Assembly (NCBI GenBank): GCA_000799755.1 | Contig: JUHI01000017.1 | Coordinates: 62,001-126,000 of the forward strand | From: Martinezella tropici | GTDB lineage: Bacteria > Pseudomonadota > Alphaproteobacteria > Rhizobiales > Rhizobiaceae | Length of the DNA stretch: 64,000 nt | Direction: 5' to 3' | In this document: positions 7,384 through 16,896 of the stretch, piece by piece | Layout of the letters: every line of letters starts with the position of its first letter | How positions within the stretch are numbered: position 1 is the stretch's first letter | Translations under genes and position numbers: made by a program | Notes under the pieces: generated by a model | The model's database searches: none | Told to the model about the DNA's origin: nothing | The model's input: only the letters and a program-made list of their open reading frames with translations

Positions 7384-8736
7384 ATGTCTAAACTTAAAAA
7401 CCTCATTTCGGCTGCAACAGCCGGTGTCATGAGCGTCGCGCTGGCAATGCCGGCTGCTGCCGCTCCGGTCAAGTTCGATTTCTGGTATGGCCTGTCGGGC
7501 GACCTTCAGCGCGTCGTTGAGACGCTTTGCAAGAACTTCAACGATTCCCAGAAGGATTATGAAGTCTCGTGCGTTAGCCAGAACAACTACGACGCCGCTC
7601 TTCAGAACACCATTGCCGCTTTCCGCGCCGGCAAGCAGCCTGCAATCGTTCAGGTCTATGACGTCGGTACGGCAACGATGATGCTTTCGGGCGCCTACTA
7701 CCCGGTCGACAAGCTGATGGCCGAGAACGGCTACAAGGTTAAGTGGGACGACTACTTCCCGGGCATCGCACGCTATTACGCCACGTCGAAGGGCGAACTG
7801 CTTTCCTTCCCCTTCAACTCCTCGACCGCCCTGCTCTACTGGAACAAGGACGCCTTCGCGAAGATCGGCAAGACTGCCGCTCCGAAGACCTGGGAAGAAG
7901 CTGCTGAAGACATGAAGGCGCTGAAGGGCGCCGGCTACGATTGCCCGATGGCAATCAACATCTCCGGCAACGAAAGCTGGCAGCTGATGGAGCAGTTTTC
8001 TGCTATCCACGACCAGCCGGTTGCAACGAAGAACAACGGCTACGATGGTCTCGACGCTCGTCTGACCGTCAATAAGACGAAGTTCGTCAAGTACGTAACG
8101 GATCTCAAGAGCTGGTACGACCAGGGCCTCATCAAGATCAAGTCCAAGGATCTGGGCCAGGATATGGTTCAGGCCTTCGCCGCTGGCGATTGCCAGATGA
8201 TCATGACCTCGGTCGGCGACCATGGCACGGTCACCAAGACCCAGAAGGCTGGCATGAACTGGGATGTTGCTGAACTCCCGGTCTACGCTGGCACCGAGCG
8301 CAAGAATTCGCTCGTCGGCGGCGCATCGCTCTGGGTTCTCTCCGGCAAGTCCTCTGACGAATACAAGGGCGCTGCCGCGTTCCTGAACTTCATCGCCAAG
8401 CCGGAAACCGCTCTCTTCTGGTCGACCAACACCGGCTATATCCCGGTTACGAAGTCCGGCTTCGAATTCATGAAGTCCTCCGGCTTCTATGACAAGGCTC
8501 CCTTCAAGGGCCGCGAAGTCGCTATCGCCAGCTTGACCGCTTCCGAGCCGACCCCAATCACTCGCGGTGTCCGCCTCGGCAGCTTCACGCAGATCCGCGC
8601 TGAATTCGGCAACCAGATGCAGGCCATCTTCGCCAACAAGGTCAGCGTCCAGGAAGGCATCGACAACCTCGTCAAGAATGGCGACGCCGTCCTCGACCGC
8701 TTCGAAGCCACCTACAAGGGCAAGCAGCTGCCCTAA
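7384..8736 (+). CDS. ugpB: sn-Glycerol-3-phosphate ABC transporter, periplasmic binding protein
   Basis: 450 residues: signal peptide (MSKLKNLISAATAGVMSVA to PAAA-AP), then a family-1 extracellular solute-binding domain. The stretches FWYGLSGDLQRVVETLCKNF and FPFNSSTALLYWNKDAF match UgpB proteins, which capture glycerol-3-phosphate and glycerophosphodiesters for delivery to UgpA/UgpE. Start at 7384 is chosen for the AAGGAAATAGGG site and the signal peptide; a 16-codon upstream extension is unlikely. First gene of ugpBAE; the partner ATPase gene ugpC lies 4 kb downstream in the opposite orientation. Confidence 0.93.
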   Translation: MSKLKNLISAATAGVMSVALAMPAAAAPVKFDFWYGLSGDLQRVVETLCKNFNDSQKDYEVSCVSQNNYDAALQNTIAAFRAGKQPAIVQVYDVGTATMMLSGAYYPVDKLMAENGYKVKWDDYFPGIARYYATSKGELLSFPFNSSTALLYWNKDAFAKIGKTAAPKTWEEAAEDMKALKGAGYDCPMAINISGNESWQLMEQFSAIHDQPVATKNNGYDGLDARLTVNKTKFVKYVTDLKSWYDQGLIKIKSKDLGQDMVQAFAAGDCQMIMTSVGDHGTVTKTQKAGMNWDVAELPVYAGTERKNSLVGGASLWVLSGKSSDEYKGAAAFLNFIAKPETALFWSTNTGYIPVTKSGFEFMKSSGFYDKAPFKGREVAIASLTASEPTPITRGVRLGSFTQIRAEFGNQMQAIFANKVSVQEGIDNLVKNGDAVLDRFEATYKGKQLP

Positions 8737-8760
8737 TCGGCAACGGCTCACGATACAGCA

Positions 8761-8787
8761 GCGTCCGCCGGGGTTTCCCGGCGGACG
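8761..8787 (+). terminator. Intercistronic hairpin between ugpB and ugpA
   Basis: CGTCCGCCGGG pairs with CCCGGCGGACG, with only a TTC tail. Stems of this kind after binding-protein genes can stabilise the upstream message and reduce read-through, giving more UgpB than permease. Weak as a true terminator. Confidence 0.55.
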
Positions 8788-8836
8788 TTCGCTATGAGAG
8801 CAAGCGTGGCATCGGGACCCCAAGCCGGAAGAAACA

Positions 8837-9721
8837 ATGGAAAAGCGTATAACTTTCAACAAATGGAGCGTCGGCATCCTGTTCGCAGTGCCGCAACTTC
8901 TCCTCATCTTCACCTTTTTCTATTGGCCAGCCGGTCAGGCGGTCTTCTGGTCGCTGACGCTGCAACAGCCCTGGGGCGGCGGCAACATCTGGGTCGGCCT
9001 CGACAATTTCAAGTCCATCCTTGCCAACGCGGACTACTGGAACTCGGTCACGATCAGCATCACGTTCGCGGTGATCAGCACCAGCATTTCCATGGTGGGA
9101 GGGCTCGTACTCGCGGCGCTGACCGATCGGCAATTGCGCGGCTCTAAAATCTACCGCGTGGTACTGATCTGGCCTTACGGCATCGCCGCGCCGGCGGCGG
9201 CAATGGCTTTCCGCTTCATCCTCGCGCCGGAAGCAGGTCTTATCGCCGTCGTCAATCAATGGTGGCCGGGAATCTGGGACCCGGGCCTCGACGGCAACGC
9301 CGCGATGGCCTGCATCATCGCCGCCTTCTCCTGGAAATACATCGCCTACAGCTTCATCTTCTTCCTGGCTGCCTTCCAGGGCATTCCGCGGTCGCTGATC
9401 GAGGCGGCTGCCATGGACGGCTCCAGCGTGCTCCGCCGCTTCTGGGACGTGCAGTTCCCGTTGATCACGCCAACCATCTTTTTCCTGCTCGTCATCAACA
9501 TCACCGAGAGCTTCCAGGATTCATTCGGCATTGTCGACATCATGACATCAGGCGGTCCGCACAACTCGACCAACCTCATGGTCTACAAGATCTATTCCGA
9601 CGGCTTCAAAGGACTCGATTTTTCCGGTGCGGCGGCGCAGAGCATCATTCTAATGCTGCTGATCATCGTGCTGACCATCTTCCAGTTCCGCTTCATCGAG
9701 AAGCGTGTGCATTACCGTTGA
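8837..9721 (+). CDS. ugpA: sn-Glycerol-3-phosphate ABC transporter permease UgpA
   Basis: 294 residues with six predicted membrane helices, full length for MalF/UgpA-type permeases. The cytoplasmic EAA loop reads SLIEAAAMDGSSVLRRFWDV (about residues 191-210) and docks on the ATPase. The FWSLTLQQPWGGGNIWVGLDNF region near the N-terminus is typical of UgpA. Lies 100 bp after ugpB and 7 bp before ugpE. Confidence 0.93.
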   Translation: MEKRITFNKWSVGILFAVPQLLLIFTFFYWPAGQAVFWSLTLQQPWGGGNIWVGLDNFKSILANADYWNSVTISITFAVISTSISMVGGLVLAALTDRQLRGSKIYRVVLIWPYGIAAPAAAMAFRFILAPEAGLIAVVNQWWPGIWDPGLDGNAAMACIIAAFSWKYIAYSFIFFLAAFQGIPRSLIEAAAMDGSSVLRRFWDVQFPLITPTIFFLLVINITESFQDSFGIVDIMTSGGPHNSTNLMVYKIYSDGFKGLDFSGAAAQSIILMLLIIVLTIFQFRFIEKRVHYR

Positions 9722-9728
9722 GGCTGAC

Positions 9729-10643
9729 ATGATCGAGCGCACACCCATCCTGAATTTCTTCACCCATCTGATCCTGTTACTCGGCTTCTTGGTGGCAGTA
9801 GGACCGATAGTCATCGTTGCCATCGCCGCATCCCACAACATCGCCGACGTCAATAAGGTGCCAATGTCGCTGATGCCGGGCTCGGATTTCTGGGTCAACA
9901 TGCAGACGGCCTGGACGACCGCCAATCTCGGCCCCAAGCTGCTGAACAGCCTGATCTTTGCCAGCGGCGTGGCGATAGGCAAGGTGCTCATTTCAGCGAT
10001 CACCGCGTTTTCGCTGGTCTACTTCCGCTATCCCGGCCGTCACTTCATCTTCTGGCTCGTTTTCATAACGCTGATGCTGCCGCTCGAAGTGCGTATCGTG
10101 CCGACCTATGCAGTCGCGGCGAACGTCCTGTCACCCTTCCAGGGGATTCTCGACGTTACCGGCATTACCTGGCTTATCGGAAAGCTTACGGGCGTTGAGG
10201 TCGCACTGAATTTCGGGCTGCTTAACTCCTCGATCGGTTTGATCCTGCCGCTGATAGCGACGGCGACAGGCACCTTCCTCTATCGCCAGTTCTTCCTGAC
10301 GATCCCCGACGAGTTGACCGAGGCGGCCCGCATGGACGGCGCCGGATCGCTGCGCTTCTTCATCGACATCCTCCTGCCGCTGTCGCGCACGAACATGGCC
10401 GCACTCGGCACCATCATGTTCCTCTGGGCCTGGAATCAGTATCTGTGGCCGCTGCTGGTCACCACCGATCCTGCGCATATGACGGCGGTACACGAGCTCA
10501 AAGCGCTCATCCCGAACTTTGGTGGCCTTCCGGAGTGGCATATCGCGATGGCCGGTACGCTGATCGTCATGCTGCCGCCGCTTGTCGTCGTCATCGTGAT
10601 GCAGCGCTGGTTCGTTCGCGGCTTGATCGCCACTGAGAAGTGA
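9729..10643 (+). CDS. ugpE: sn-Glycerol-3-phosphate ABC transporter permease UgpE
   Basis: 304 residues, MalG/UgpE-type permease with six predicted helices and EAA loop ELTEAARMDGAGSLRFFIDI. The tail WFVRGLIATEK is characteristic of this subfamily. The ATG at 9729 is chosen because it follows the ugpA stop by 7 bp and opens the usual MIERTPILNF start. Pairs with UgpA in the inner membrane. A strong terminator follows, so this transcript does not include ugpC. Confidence 0.93.
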   Translation: MIERTPILNFFTHLILLLGFLVAVGPIVIVAIAASHNIADVNKVPMSLMPGSDFWVNMQTAWTTANLGPKLLNSLIFASGVAIGKVLISAITAFSLVYFRYPGRHFIFWLVFITLMLPLEVRIVPTYAVAANVLSPFQGILDVTGITWLIGKLTGVEVALNFGLLNSSIGLILPLIATATGTFLYRQFFLTIPDELTEAARMDGAGSLRFFIDILLPLSRTNMAALGTIMFLWAWNQYLWPLLVTTDPAHMTAVHELKALIPNFGGLPEWHIAMAGTLIVMLPPLVVVIVMQRWFVRGLIATEK

Positions 10644-10652
10644 TATTGCCAC

Positions 10653-10684
10653 CTGTCGCGCCCCTTCCCGGGCGCGACAGTTTC
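10653..10684 (+). terminator. Terminator of ugpBAE
   Basis: CTGTCGCGCCC and GGGCGCGACAG form an 11-bp perfect stem with a short loop and a TTTCTA tail, 10 bp after the ugpE stop. Confidence 0.85.
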
Positions 10685-11204
10685 TAATAGACAACCGCCG
10701 GCGAACCCTCTCGGCGTCGGGCTCATAACCCTCCCCTTAATCCTCGAAGCAATGCCGACGGTCAGGTTTGGTTGATTGCCATTCCGATCGCCCACGTCCG
10801 GGCGAACCTCACTGGCCACCCGTATTCACTAGCGGCCGAATGCCCCGCCGAATGATCTGACAGCAACATCTCGCGAGTTCTCGCACCCAGCCCATCGATG
10901 ACGCTTGGGTATCTCCCGATGTTCGATTAGTGCAATTTATTGCTTGAAAAATACATTGTGACGCATCCCCGTTGCCTGCATTTTTTACTGACTCAATCGG
11001 GTGGAGAGGCCGATTGGAGGCGTCGTCAAGCTTCAGCCAACCGCATTGTCTTTCGTCAGGATCTCGCTCCTCCTCGCTGAGGCGTGGCCAGTTCCGTGAC
11101 AAAGCGATGCTGCATGCGCAGATTTTCGGAGCTGACCCAGGAATTCTTCAAGGCGACAGCTCCAACCGTGCGAGCGCGAACGAAATTGCAAGGAGGAGGA
11201 TGCA
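10685..11204. other. Intergenic region between ugpE and the tannase-family gene
   Basis: 520 bp without a convincing gene. Around 10927-10962 it turns AT-rich, including CAATTTATTG, and may hold the promoter of the downstream gene. This stretch lies where ugpC would be expected in the usual ugpBAEC order. Confidence 0.35.
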
Positions 11205-12821
11205 ATGAAACTGTGGCATTTGATGATGGCGAGTGCAGTGTTCCTGTCGAGCGCGGGTATCAGCGCCGCTCAAGCCATGCCGACGCCGGAAGAAGCGCAT
11301 TGCATGGCCGTGCGGGGAATGTTGATCCCACCTGATAAGATCGGCGAGCCGGCCCGTCGCGCCGTGGTCTATTCCGCCGACCTCGTCAAGGGCGACGAAG
11401 CTGCCGGCGGCGGCTTCTGCAAGGTGCTTGGCAGCGTCGAGCCCATTGATCCCAAGGCGCCCAATATCAATTTCCAAATCAACCTGCCGCTGACGTGGAA
11501 CGACAAGATCATCCAATATGGCGGCGGAGGCTATGACGGAACCCTGATCGAAGCGGTCAAGAACGTCTCCTTCGGATCGGACGCCGTCAAGACGCCGCTG
11601 CAGCGCGGCTATGTGACTTTCGGCAGCGATAGCGGCCATCAGTCTCCATCATCGCTTGACGGCAAATTCCTGTTGAACGACGAGGCTCTGGCCAATTTCG
11701 GTGGCCTGCAGATCAAGAAGACCCACGACGTTACAATGGCTGTGGTCGAAAGCTATTATGGCCGGAAGCCACAGAAGAGCTATATTCAGGGCAATTCGCA
11801 GGGCGGGCATGAATCCCTAATCGCGATCCAGCGCTGGCCGGCCGATTATGATGGCGCCATCGTCACCCATCCCGCCAATCCCTTCTCCGCCCTGCAGCTT
11901 TCCGGTAACTACCTTGCGAAGGCCTTCTACAAAAACGGCGCCTATCTGAGCCCGGCGAAAGTGGAGTTGCTCAACGTGGCCGTCACCAAGGCGTGCGACA
12001 AGCTCGACGGTGTCGAAGACGGTCTTATTTCTAACACGGCAGCCTGCGACGCGACCTTCAAGGTCGAGGATCTTCGTTGCGCAAGCGGCAAAGACGAGGG
12101 TAACAGCTGCCTTTCGGATGCACAGATCGCGGTGCTGAAAACCATCAACACGCCTTACAAGTCTCCGGTCAGGCTGGAGGACGGCATTGATGGTTTCCCG
12201 CGCTGGCCGATTTTTCAGGGCGGCGACCTCTACGGTCTCTGGAGTTTCGGTTCGTCACCCGATCTGACAAATCCGCCAACGCCTTTCGCCAATTTCGGCC
12301 TGGCAGTCCTTGCCGACCCGTTGATCCGCTATGCGATCGTACGCGATCCGAAGTTCGACACGATGACCTTCGATCCGACGAAGTATGCCAAGCGAGTTGC
12401 GCAGGTCTCCAGGCTGATCGATGCAAACAGCGCCGACCTCTCCGCCTTCGAGAAACGCGGCGGCAAGATGCTGCTGATGCACGGCACCATCGATTTCGCG
12501 ATCTCGCCCTACAACACGATTTCCTACTATGAGCGAGTCGTCAAAACCATGGGGGCGGAGAATGTACATGGCTTCATGCGCTTCTACCTCGTGCCCGGCT
12601 TCGGCCATGGCAGCGGCAAGTTCATTGCCGCCTGGGACCCGCTGACGGCGTTGGAGAACTGGACCGAGAAGGGAAAGGCGCCGGAAAACCTCGTCGTCAG
12701 CGATGCCGGCAAGGATGGCGCCGGCCGGACGCGGCCAATGTGCGAATATCCATCCTATCCCAGATACAAGGACGGCGCGACTGACCCGAGCAAGGCGGAA
12801 AATTTCGAATGCGCAAAATGA
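11205..12821 (+). CDS. Tannase/feruloyl esterase family hydrolase, secreted
   Basis: 538 residues, typical for the family. Signal peptide to about residue 24 (SAAQA-MP), then an alpha/beta-hydrolase with nucleophile motif GNSQGG (Ser about 198), acid/His region LMHGTIDFAISPYN and VPGFGHGSGKF near the C-terminus, and paired cysteines typical of tannase-like enzymes. It would hydrolyse esters of aromatic acids (gallate, ferulate or similar plant phenolics) in the periplasm or outside the cell; the exact ester is unknown. AAGGAGGAGG precedes the ATG. It sits between ugpE and inverted ugpC, an unusual neighbourhood. Confidence 0.85.
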   Translation: MKLWHLMMASAVFLSSAGISAAQAMPTPEEAHCMAVRGMLIPPDKIGEPARRAVVYSADLVKGDEAAGGGFCKVLGSVEPIDPKAPNINFQINLPLTWNDKIIQYGGGGYDGTLIEAVKNVSFGSDAVKTPLQRGYVTFGSDSGHQSPSSLDGKFLLNDEALANFGGLQIKKTHDVTMAVVESYYGRKPQKSYIQGNSQGGHESLIAIQRWPADYDGAIVTHPANPFSALQLSGNYLAKAFYKNGAYLSPAKVELLNVAVTKACDKLDGVEDGLISNTAACDATFKVEDLRCASGKDEGNSCLSDAQIAVLKTINTPYKSPVRLEDGIDGFPRWPIFQGGDLYGLWSFGSSPDLTNPPTPFANFGLAVLADPLIRYAIVRDPKFDTMTFDPTKYAKRVAQVSRLIDANSADLSAFEKRGGKMLLMHGTIDFAISPYNTISYYERVVKTMGAENVHGFMRFYLVPGFGHGSGKFIAAWDPLTALENWTEKGKAPENLVVSDAGKDGAGRTRPMCEYPSYPRYKDGATDPSKAENFECAK

Positions 12822-12873
12822 TCCGCCGAAGGATCTAAGCCGGAGCTTGCCGCATCCGGTCAAAGCGCCGCAC

Positions 12874-12906
12874 AAAAAAGCCCGGAAGTCGGGAAAACTT
12901 CCGGGC
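12874..12906 (-). terminator. Terminator of ugpC, also facing the tannase gene
   Basis: GCCCGGAAGT / ACTTCCGGGC stem; on the minus strand it is followed by six T residues (12874-12879), so it ends the ugpC transcript. Confidence 0.85.
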
Positions 12907-12933
12907 ACACCTACTGAAAAGTTATGTCTGAAA

Positions 12934-14046
12934 TCAGCTCGCCAGCACCTTGAGCGGCGTGACGGAGGCAACGGCGTCAAGCCGAAGCCCGGTATCCTGG
13001 GCAAAGAGATGCGTGTGCTGCTGCGGCAGCTCCAGCGCAACGGACTGGCCAGTCTGGCCGGTGGTGTGATCGGCGACCGCGACGGCGAAGCTCGAACCAT
13101 TGATGTCGCAATGGATGACGCGGCCGGCGCCGAGTTCTTCGACGAAATCGACCGTTGCCGGGATCGCGCCGGGTGTGCCGGCAGGAACGAGGCGCGCATG
13201 TTCCGGGCGAAGGCCGAGGGCAACCGGCTGTCCAGCGTGGCGCTTGCCGATATTGGCATCAATGCCGATCGGAATGCCGTCGAAGATGAACTGCTCGCCA
13301 TTGGCGGAGAACGTGCCTTCGAGGAAGTTCATGGCCGGAGAGCCGATGAAAGAGCCGACGAAGCGGGTACGCGGCGTGTTGTAGACTTCAAGCGGCGTGC
13401 CGACCTGCTCGACATTGCCCTTGTACATGACGACGAGCTTGTCGGCGAGCGTCATGGCCTCGACCTGATCGTGCGTCACGAAGACGGAGGTGGCCGACAG
13501 GCGTTTGTGCAGGCGGCGGATTTCGACGCGCATCTGCACGCGCAGCTTGGCATCGAGGTTGGAAAGCGGCTCGTCGAACAGGAAGACCTTCGGTTCGCGG
13601 ATGATGGCGCGGCCCATGGCGACGCGCTGGCGCTGACCGCCGGAAAGCTCGGCCGGCTTGCGGGCGAGGAAATCTTCAAGGCCGACGATCTTGGCGGTTT
13701 CCTTGATACGGCGATCACGCTCCTCGCGCGGCACGCCGGCAACTTTCAGAGCGTAGCCCATGTTGGCGGCAACATCCATGTGCGGATAGAGCGCGTAGTT
13801 CTGGAAGACCATGGCGCAGCCGCGCTCGCGCGGCTCGAGCTGGTTGACCACCTTGCCGTCGATGCTGATCTCGCCGGAGGTAATATCTTCAAGGCCGGCG
13901 ATCATGCGCAGCAGCGTGGACTTGCCGCAGCCCGAGGGACCAAGGATGACGACGAACTCGCCAGAGCGGAAATTCAGATCGACGCCATGGACGACCGGAT
14001 TGCGTCCATAGGCCTTGCGAACTTGTTCGATCCTGATTTCCGCCAT
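12934..14046 (-). CDS. ugpC: sn-Glycerol-3-phosphate ABC transporter ATPase UgpC
   Basis: 370 residues, MalK/UgpC-type. Walker A GPSGCGKST at 36-44, Q-loop about 82, signature LSGGQ at 134-138, Walker B VFLFDEP soon after, and a C-terminal TOBE regulatory domain (LGLRPEHARLVP). It powers uptake through UgpA/UgpE. It is encoded on the strand opposite to ugpBAE, with a tannase-family gene in between, so its expression must come from its own promoter in 14047-14310. MalK-type ATPases can serve several permeases, so a wider role is possible. Confidence 0.9.
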   Translation of the reverse strand: MAEIRIEQVRKAYGRNPVVHGVDLNFRSGEFVVILGPSGCGKSTLLRMIAGLEDITSGEISIDGKVVNQLEPRERGCAMVFQNYALYPHMDVAANMGYALKVAGVPREERDRRIKETAKIVGLEDFLARKPAELSGGQRQRVAMGRAIIREPKVFLFDEPLSNLDAKLRVQMRVEIRRLHKRLSATSVFVTHDQVEAMTLADKLVVMYKGNVEQVGTPLEVYNTPRTRFVGSFIGSPAMNFLEGTFSANGEQFIFDGIPIGIDANIGKRHAGQPVALGLRPEHARLVPAGTPGAIPATVDFVEELGAGRVIHCDINGSSFAVAVADHTTGQTGQSVALELPQQHTHLFAQDTGLRLDAVASVTPLKVLAS

Positions 14047-14310
14047 TTTGATCTTCCCCGCGTGTCAGTTCTGAGCCTATCAATTCCAGGCCCGTCAATC
14101 GGGTGGACTGCTAGCGAATTTGCATTACAGAACAGTGACAAAGAGCCCTTATATCACAGGCGGCGCCGAGTTTTCCTTGCGAGAGTTGCGTGTAGAGTTC
14201 CCTTATAAAACGCGCGGTAGTGGAACCATTTGATGACCGGCACCGTATAAGGGCTTTCGCCGTCACAAGGCACATGAGACGTAACAGAGGATAGGCGATC
14301 GGCCGAGACC

Positions 14311-15768
14311 ATGACGATATCGAAAGAAGAGCCGAACCCCATCTTGTTATGGTTCCGTAAGGATCTGCGCCTCGACGACAATCACGCCTTGCAGGCGGCG
14401 GCGACGTCAGGCCGCCCGGTGATCCCGGTCTATATTCGCGAGCCGGACGCGAGGGAATGCGGCCCGCTCGGTGGAGCCCAGGAATGGTGGCTGCATCATT
14501 CCCTGGCGGCTCTGCAAAAAGCTCTGGGAGCGCTCGACAGCCAACTCATCCTTCGCCCGGGAGATGCACTGACGGTGCTGGAGGAACTCCTCGCAGAGAC
14601 GGGCGCTGAAGCCGTCGTCTGGAACCGGCGTTACGACCCCGCCGGCATTGCCGTGGATACCGAGGTCAAGAAGGCGCTGCGTGACAGCGGCATAGAGGCC
14701 AACAGCTTTGCCGGCCAGCTGCTGCATGAACCGACGCGCCTGCGCACCGGCGCGGGCGGCCATTACAAGACCTACACGCCATTCTGGCGCGCATTCGAAC
14801 AATCCAGCGAGCCGCCATTTCCGATCGAGGCGCCCGAAAAGCTCCTCGCCCCCAGCCACTGGCCGAAATCGGACACACTCACCTCCTGGTCGCTGCTGCC
14901 CACCAAGCCGAACTGGGCAACGGGGTTTCCGGATATGTGGACACCGGGCGAGGCCGCAGCCCTTGAGAAGCTACAAGACTTCATCGACGGTGCGCTCGAC
15001 GGCTATGCTGATGGTCGCGACTTCCCGAACAGACCGGCAACCTCCCTGCTCTCGCCGCATCTGGCGCTCGGCGAGATTTCACCTAGCCGTATCTGGCACG
15101 CGACACGCGGGCTGCCTGATAACATCGCTACGGACAATGTCGTCCGTTTTCGCAAGGAGATCGTCTGGCGGGAGTTCTGCTACCATCAGCTCTTCCATTT
15201 TCCTAAGCTCAGGACAGCCAACTGGAACGACCGCTATGACGACTTTCCATGGCGCTCCGATGCCAAACTGCTGAAGAGCTGGCAGCGCGGACAGACAGGC
15301 TACCCGATCGTCGATGCCGGCATGCGGCAGCTATGGCGGCATGGCTGGATGCACAATCGTGTCCGCATGATCACCGCGTCCTTCCTGATCAAGGATCTCT
15401 TGATCGACTGGCGCGAGGGCGAAGCATGGTTTCGCGACACGCTCGTCGATGCCGATCCGGCCGCCAATACGGCAAACTGGCAATGGGTTGCGGGTTCCGG
15501 TGCCGATGCCTCACCCTTCTTCCGCATCTTCAATCCGGTGCTGCAGGGAGAAAAGTTCGATCCGGATGGCGGCTATATCAGGACCTTCGTGCCCGAGCTC
15601 GCCGATCTCGACTGCAAATATATTCATCGGCCATTCGAGGCGCCTGACGATGTGCTGAAGCGCGTAGGCATCGAACTCGGCAAGCACTATCCCAGCCCGA
15701 TCGTCGATCATGCCATCGCGCGACAGCGTGCGCTTGCTGCGCACGCATCGCTTAAACACGAGGAATAG
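14311..15768 (+). CDS. phr: Deoxyribodipyrimidine photolyase (class I CPD photolyase)
   Basis: 485 residues. The N-terminal alpha/beta antenna-binding domain starts LLWFRKDLRLDDNHAL; the C-terminal FAD-binding helical domain contains WREFCYHQLFHFP, the YPIVDAGMRQLWRHGWMHNR segment and ANWQWVAGSGADASPFFRIFNP, holding the electron-transfer tryptophans and FAD contacts. It repairs UV-induced cyclobutane pyrimidine dimers using light. Single gene divergent from ugpC; its stop is 3 bp from that of the convergent SDR gene. Confidence 0.93.
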   Translation: MTISKEEPNPILLWFRKDLRLDDNHALQAAATSGRPVIPVYIREPDARECGPLGGAQEWWLHHSLAALQKALGALDSQLILRPGDALTVLEELLAETGAEAVVWNRRYDPAGIAVDTEVKKALRDSGIEANSFAGQLLHEPTRLRTGAGGHYKTYTPFWRAFEQSSEPPFPIEAPEKLLAPSHWPKSDTLTSWSLLPTKPNWATGFPDMWTPGEAAALEKLQDFIDGALDGYADGRDFPNRPATSLLSPHLALGEISPSRIWHATRGLPDNIATDNVVRFRKEIVWREFCYHQLFHFPKLRTANWNDRYDDFPWRSDAKLLKSWQRGQTGYPIVDAGMRQLWRHGWMHNRVRMITASFLIKDLLIDWREGEAWFRDTLVDADPAANTANWQWVAGSGADASPFFRIFNPVLQGEKFDPDGGYIRTFVPELADLDCKYIHRPFEAPDDVLKRVGIELGKHYPSPIVDHAIARQRALAAHASLKHEE

Positions 15769-15771
15769 ACG

Positions 15772-16602
15772 CTACTCGGCTGGATGCGCAGTTACGCGCG
15801 GTCCGACCGACTGGTGCTTACGGCCGCTTCCAAGAAAGTATCTGAGCACACGGAAATAGAAGCTGTAAGGCAGAAACTTCAGCAGCTTTGCCCGATAGAC
15901 CAGGCTCTTCGGGAAATTGATGTCGAAAGACGGGGATTTCAGTCCGGCGGCAATCGCATCCGCTGCCTGCTGTGCAGAGACGATATCGGGCATGTCGAAC
16001 TTGTTCTTGGCCGTCAGCGGCGTATCGACATAGCCCGGCGTGACGAGCTGGATATGAATGCCCATGCGATCCAGCTCGAAATTCAGGCTTTCGGCCATGT
16101 TGATCAATGCGGCCTTGCTGGCTCCGTAAGCCGCTCCGCCGGGCAATCCGCCATAACCGGCCACGGACGAGACGAGGGCGACTTGGCCGTATCCCCTCGC
16201 CCGCATATGCCGGACCGCCGGGACGAGGCAGTTAACGACGCCGTGAAGATTGACGGCGAAGCTGCGTTCGAACACTTCATGATTGAGGTCTTCACCCCGG
16301 GCCGGCAGGTAGATGCCGGCGTTCAGAACCGCCAGGGCGACGGGGCCGTGCTGATATTCGATGGCGGCAACGGTGTGCTCCATATCCTCGGCATCGGTCA
16401 CATCGCCATCGAGCACGACGATGCTGCCGGCAAGCGCGCTGGCCTCTGCCTGCAACGCCAGAAGCTTGTCATGGCTGCGAGCTGTAACGGCAACCTTGTA
16501 TCCTTCTTCTGCCAACTTCAGCGCGAGCGCGCGGCCGATACCGGAACTGGCGCCGGTAATCCAGACGACTCCGTGTTCGGGACGTGCGATGAACGGGCTC
16601 AT
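15772..16602 (-). CDS. Short-chain dehydrogenase/reductase
   Basis: 276 residues. NAD(P)-binding motif TGASSGIGRA near the N-terminus, NAG motif (LNAGIYLP), catalytic Ser (LVSSVAG) and YGASK for the Tyr/Lys pair. The C-terminal FLPYSFYFRVLRYFLG resembles membrane-associated SDRs. The start at 16602 is chosen for GGAGAAG 5 bp upstream; a 21-codon extension has no site. Substrate unknown; a lipid or quinone oxidoreductase is possible. Confidence 0.85.
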   Translation of the reverse strand: MSPFIARPEHGVVWITGASSGIGRALALKLAEEGYKVAVTARSHDKLLALQAEASALAGSIVVLDGDVTDAEDMEHTVAAIEYQHGPVALAVLNAGIYLPARGEDLNHEVFERSFAVNLHGVVNCLVPAVRHMRARGYGQVALVSSVAGYGGLPGGAAYGASKAALINMAESLNFELDRMGIHIQLVTPGYVDTPLTAKNKFDMPDIVSAQQAADAIAAGLKSPSFDINFPKSLVYRAKLLKFLPYSFYFRVLRYFLGSGRKHQSVGPRVTAHPAE

Positions 16603-16896
16603 GGCTCTTCTCCTTGGCTGGCGGCCGCCTACATCAAACGCTTGAACCGCGACCGTCCGTGGCATTTTAGAAATAACGTATCATTGTGGCCGCTTTCGGC
16701 CTGATTGGCGGCTGGATGCGGAAAACAATGTCACCGAATGGAGACCGGCGTGCCATTTCGAAACTTCGGCCAACGCACGTCGCCAAGTCGAATTTTGCGG
16801 CGCGAACAGGGAGCAAGGAACAGAATTTCTTGCCTCCGCCGCCTTGTGAAGGGAAAAGACCGTTCTTACAGTAGTTGCGAACAGAAGGCAGATTCC

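Noticed and set aside
12703..14208. 501-codon frame opposite ugpC
   Set aside because: ugpC has all ABC motifs; the antisense frame has none.
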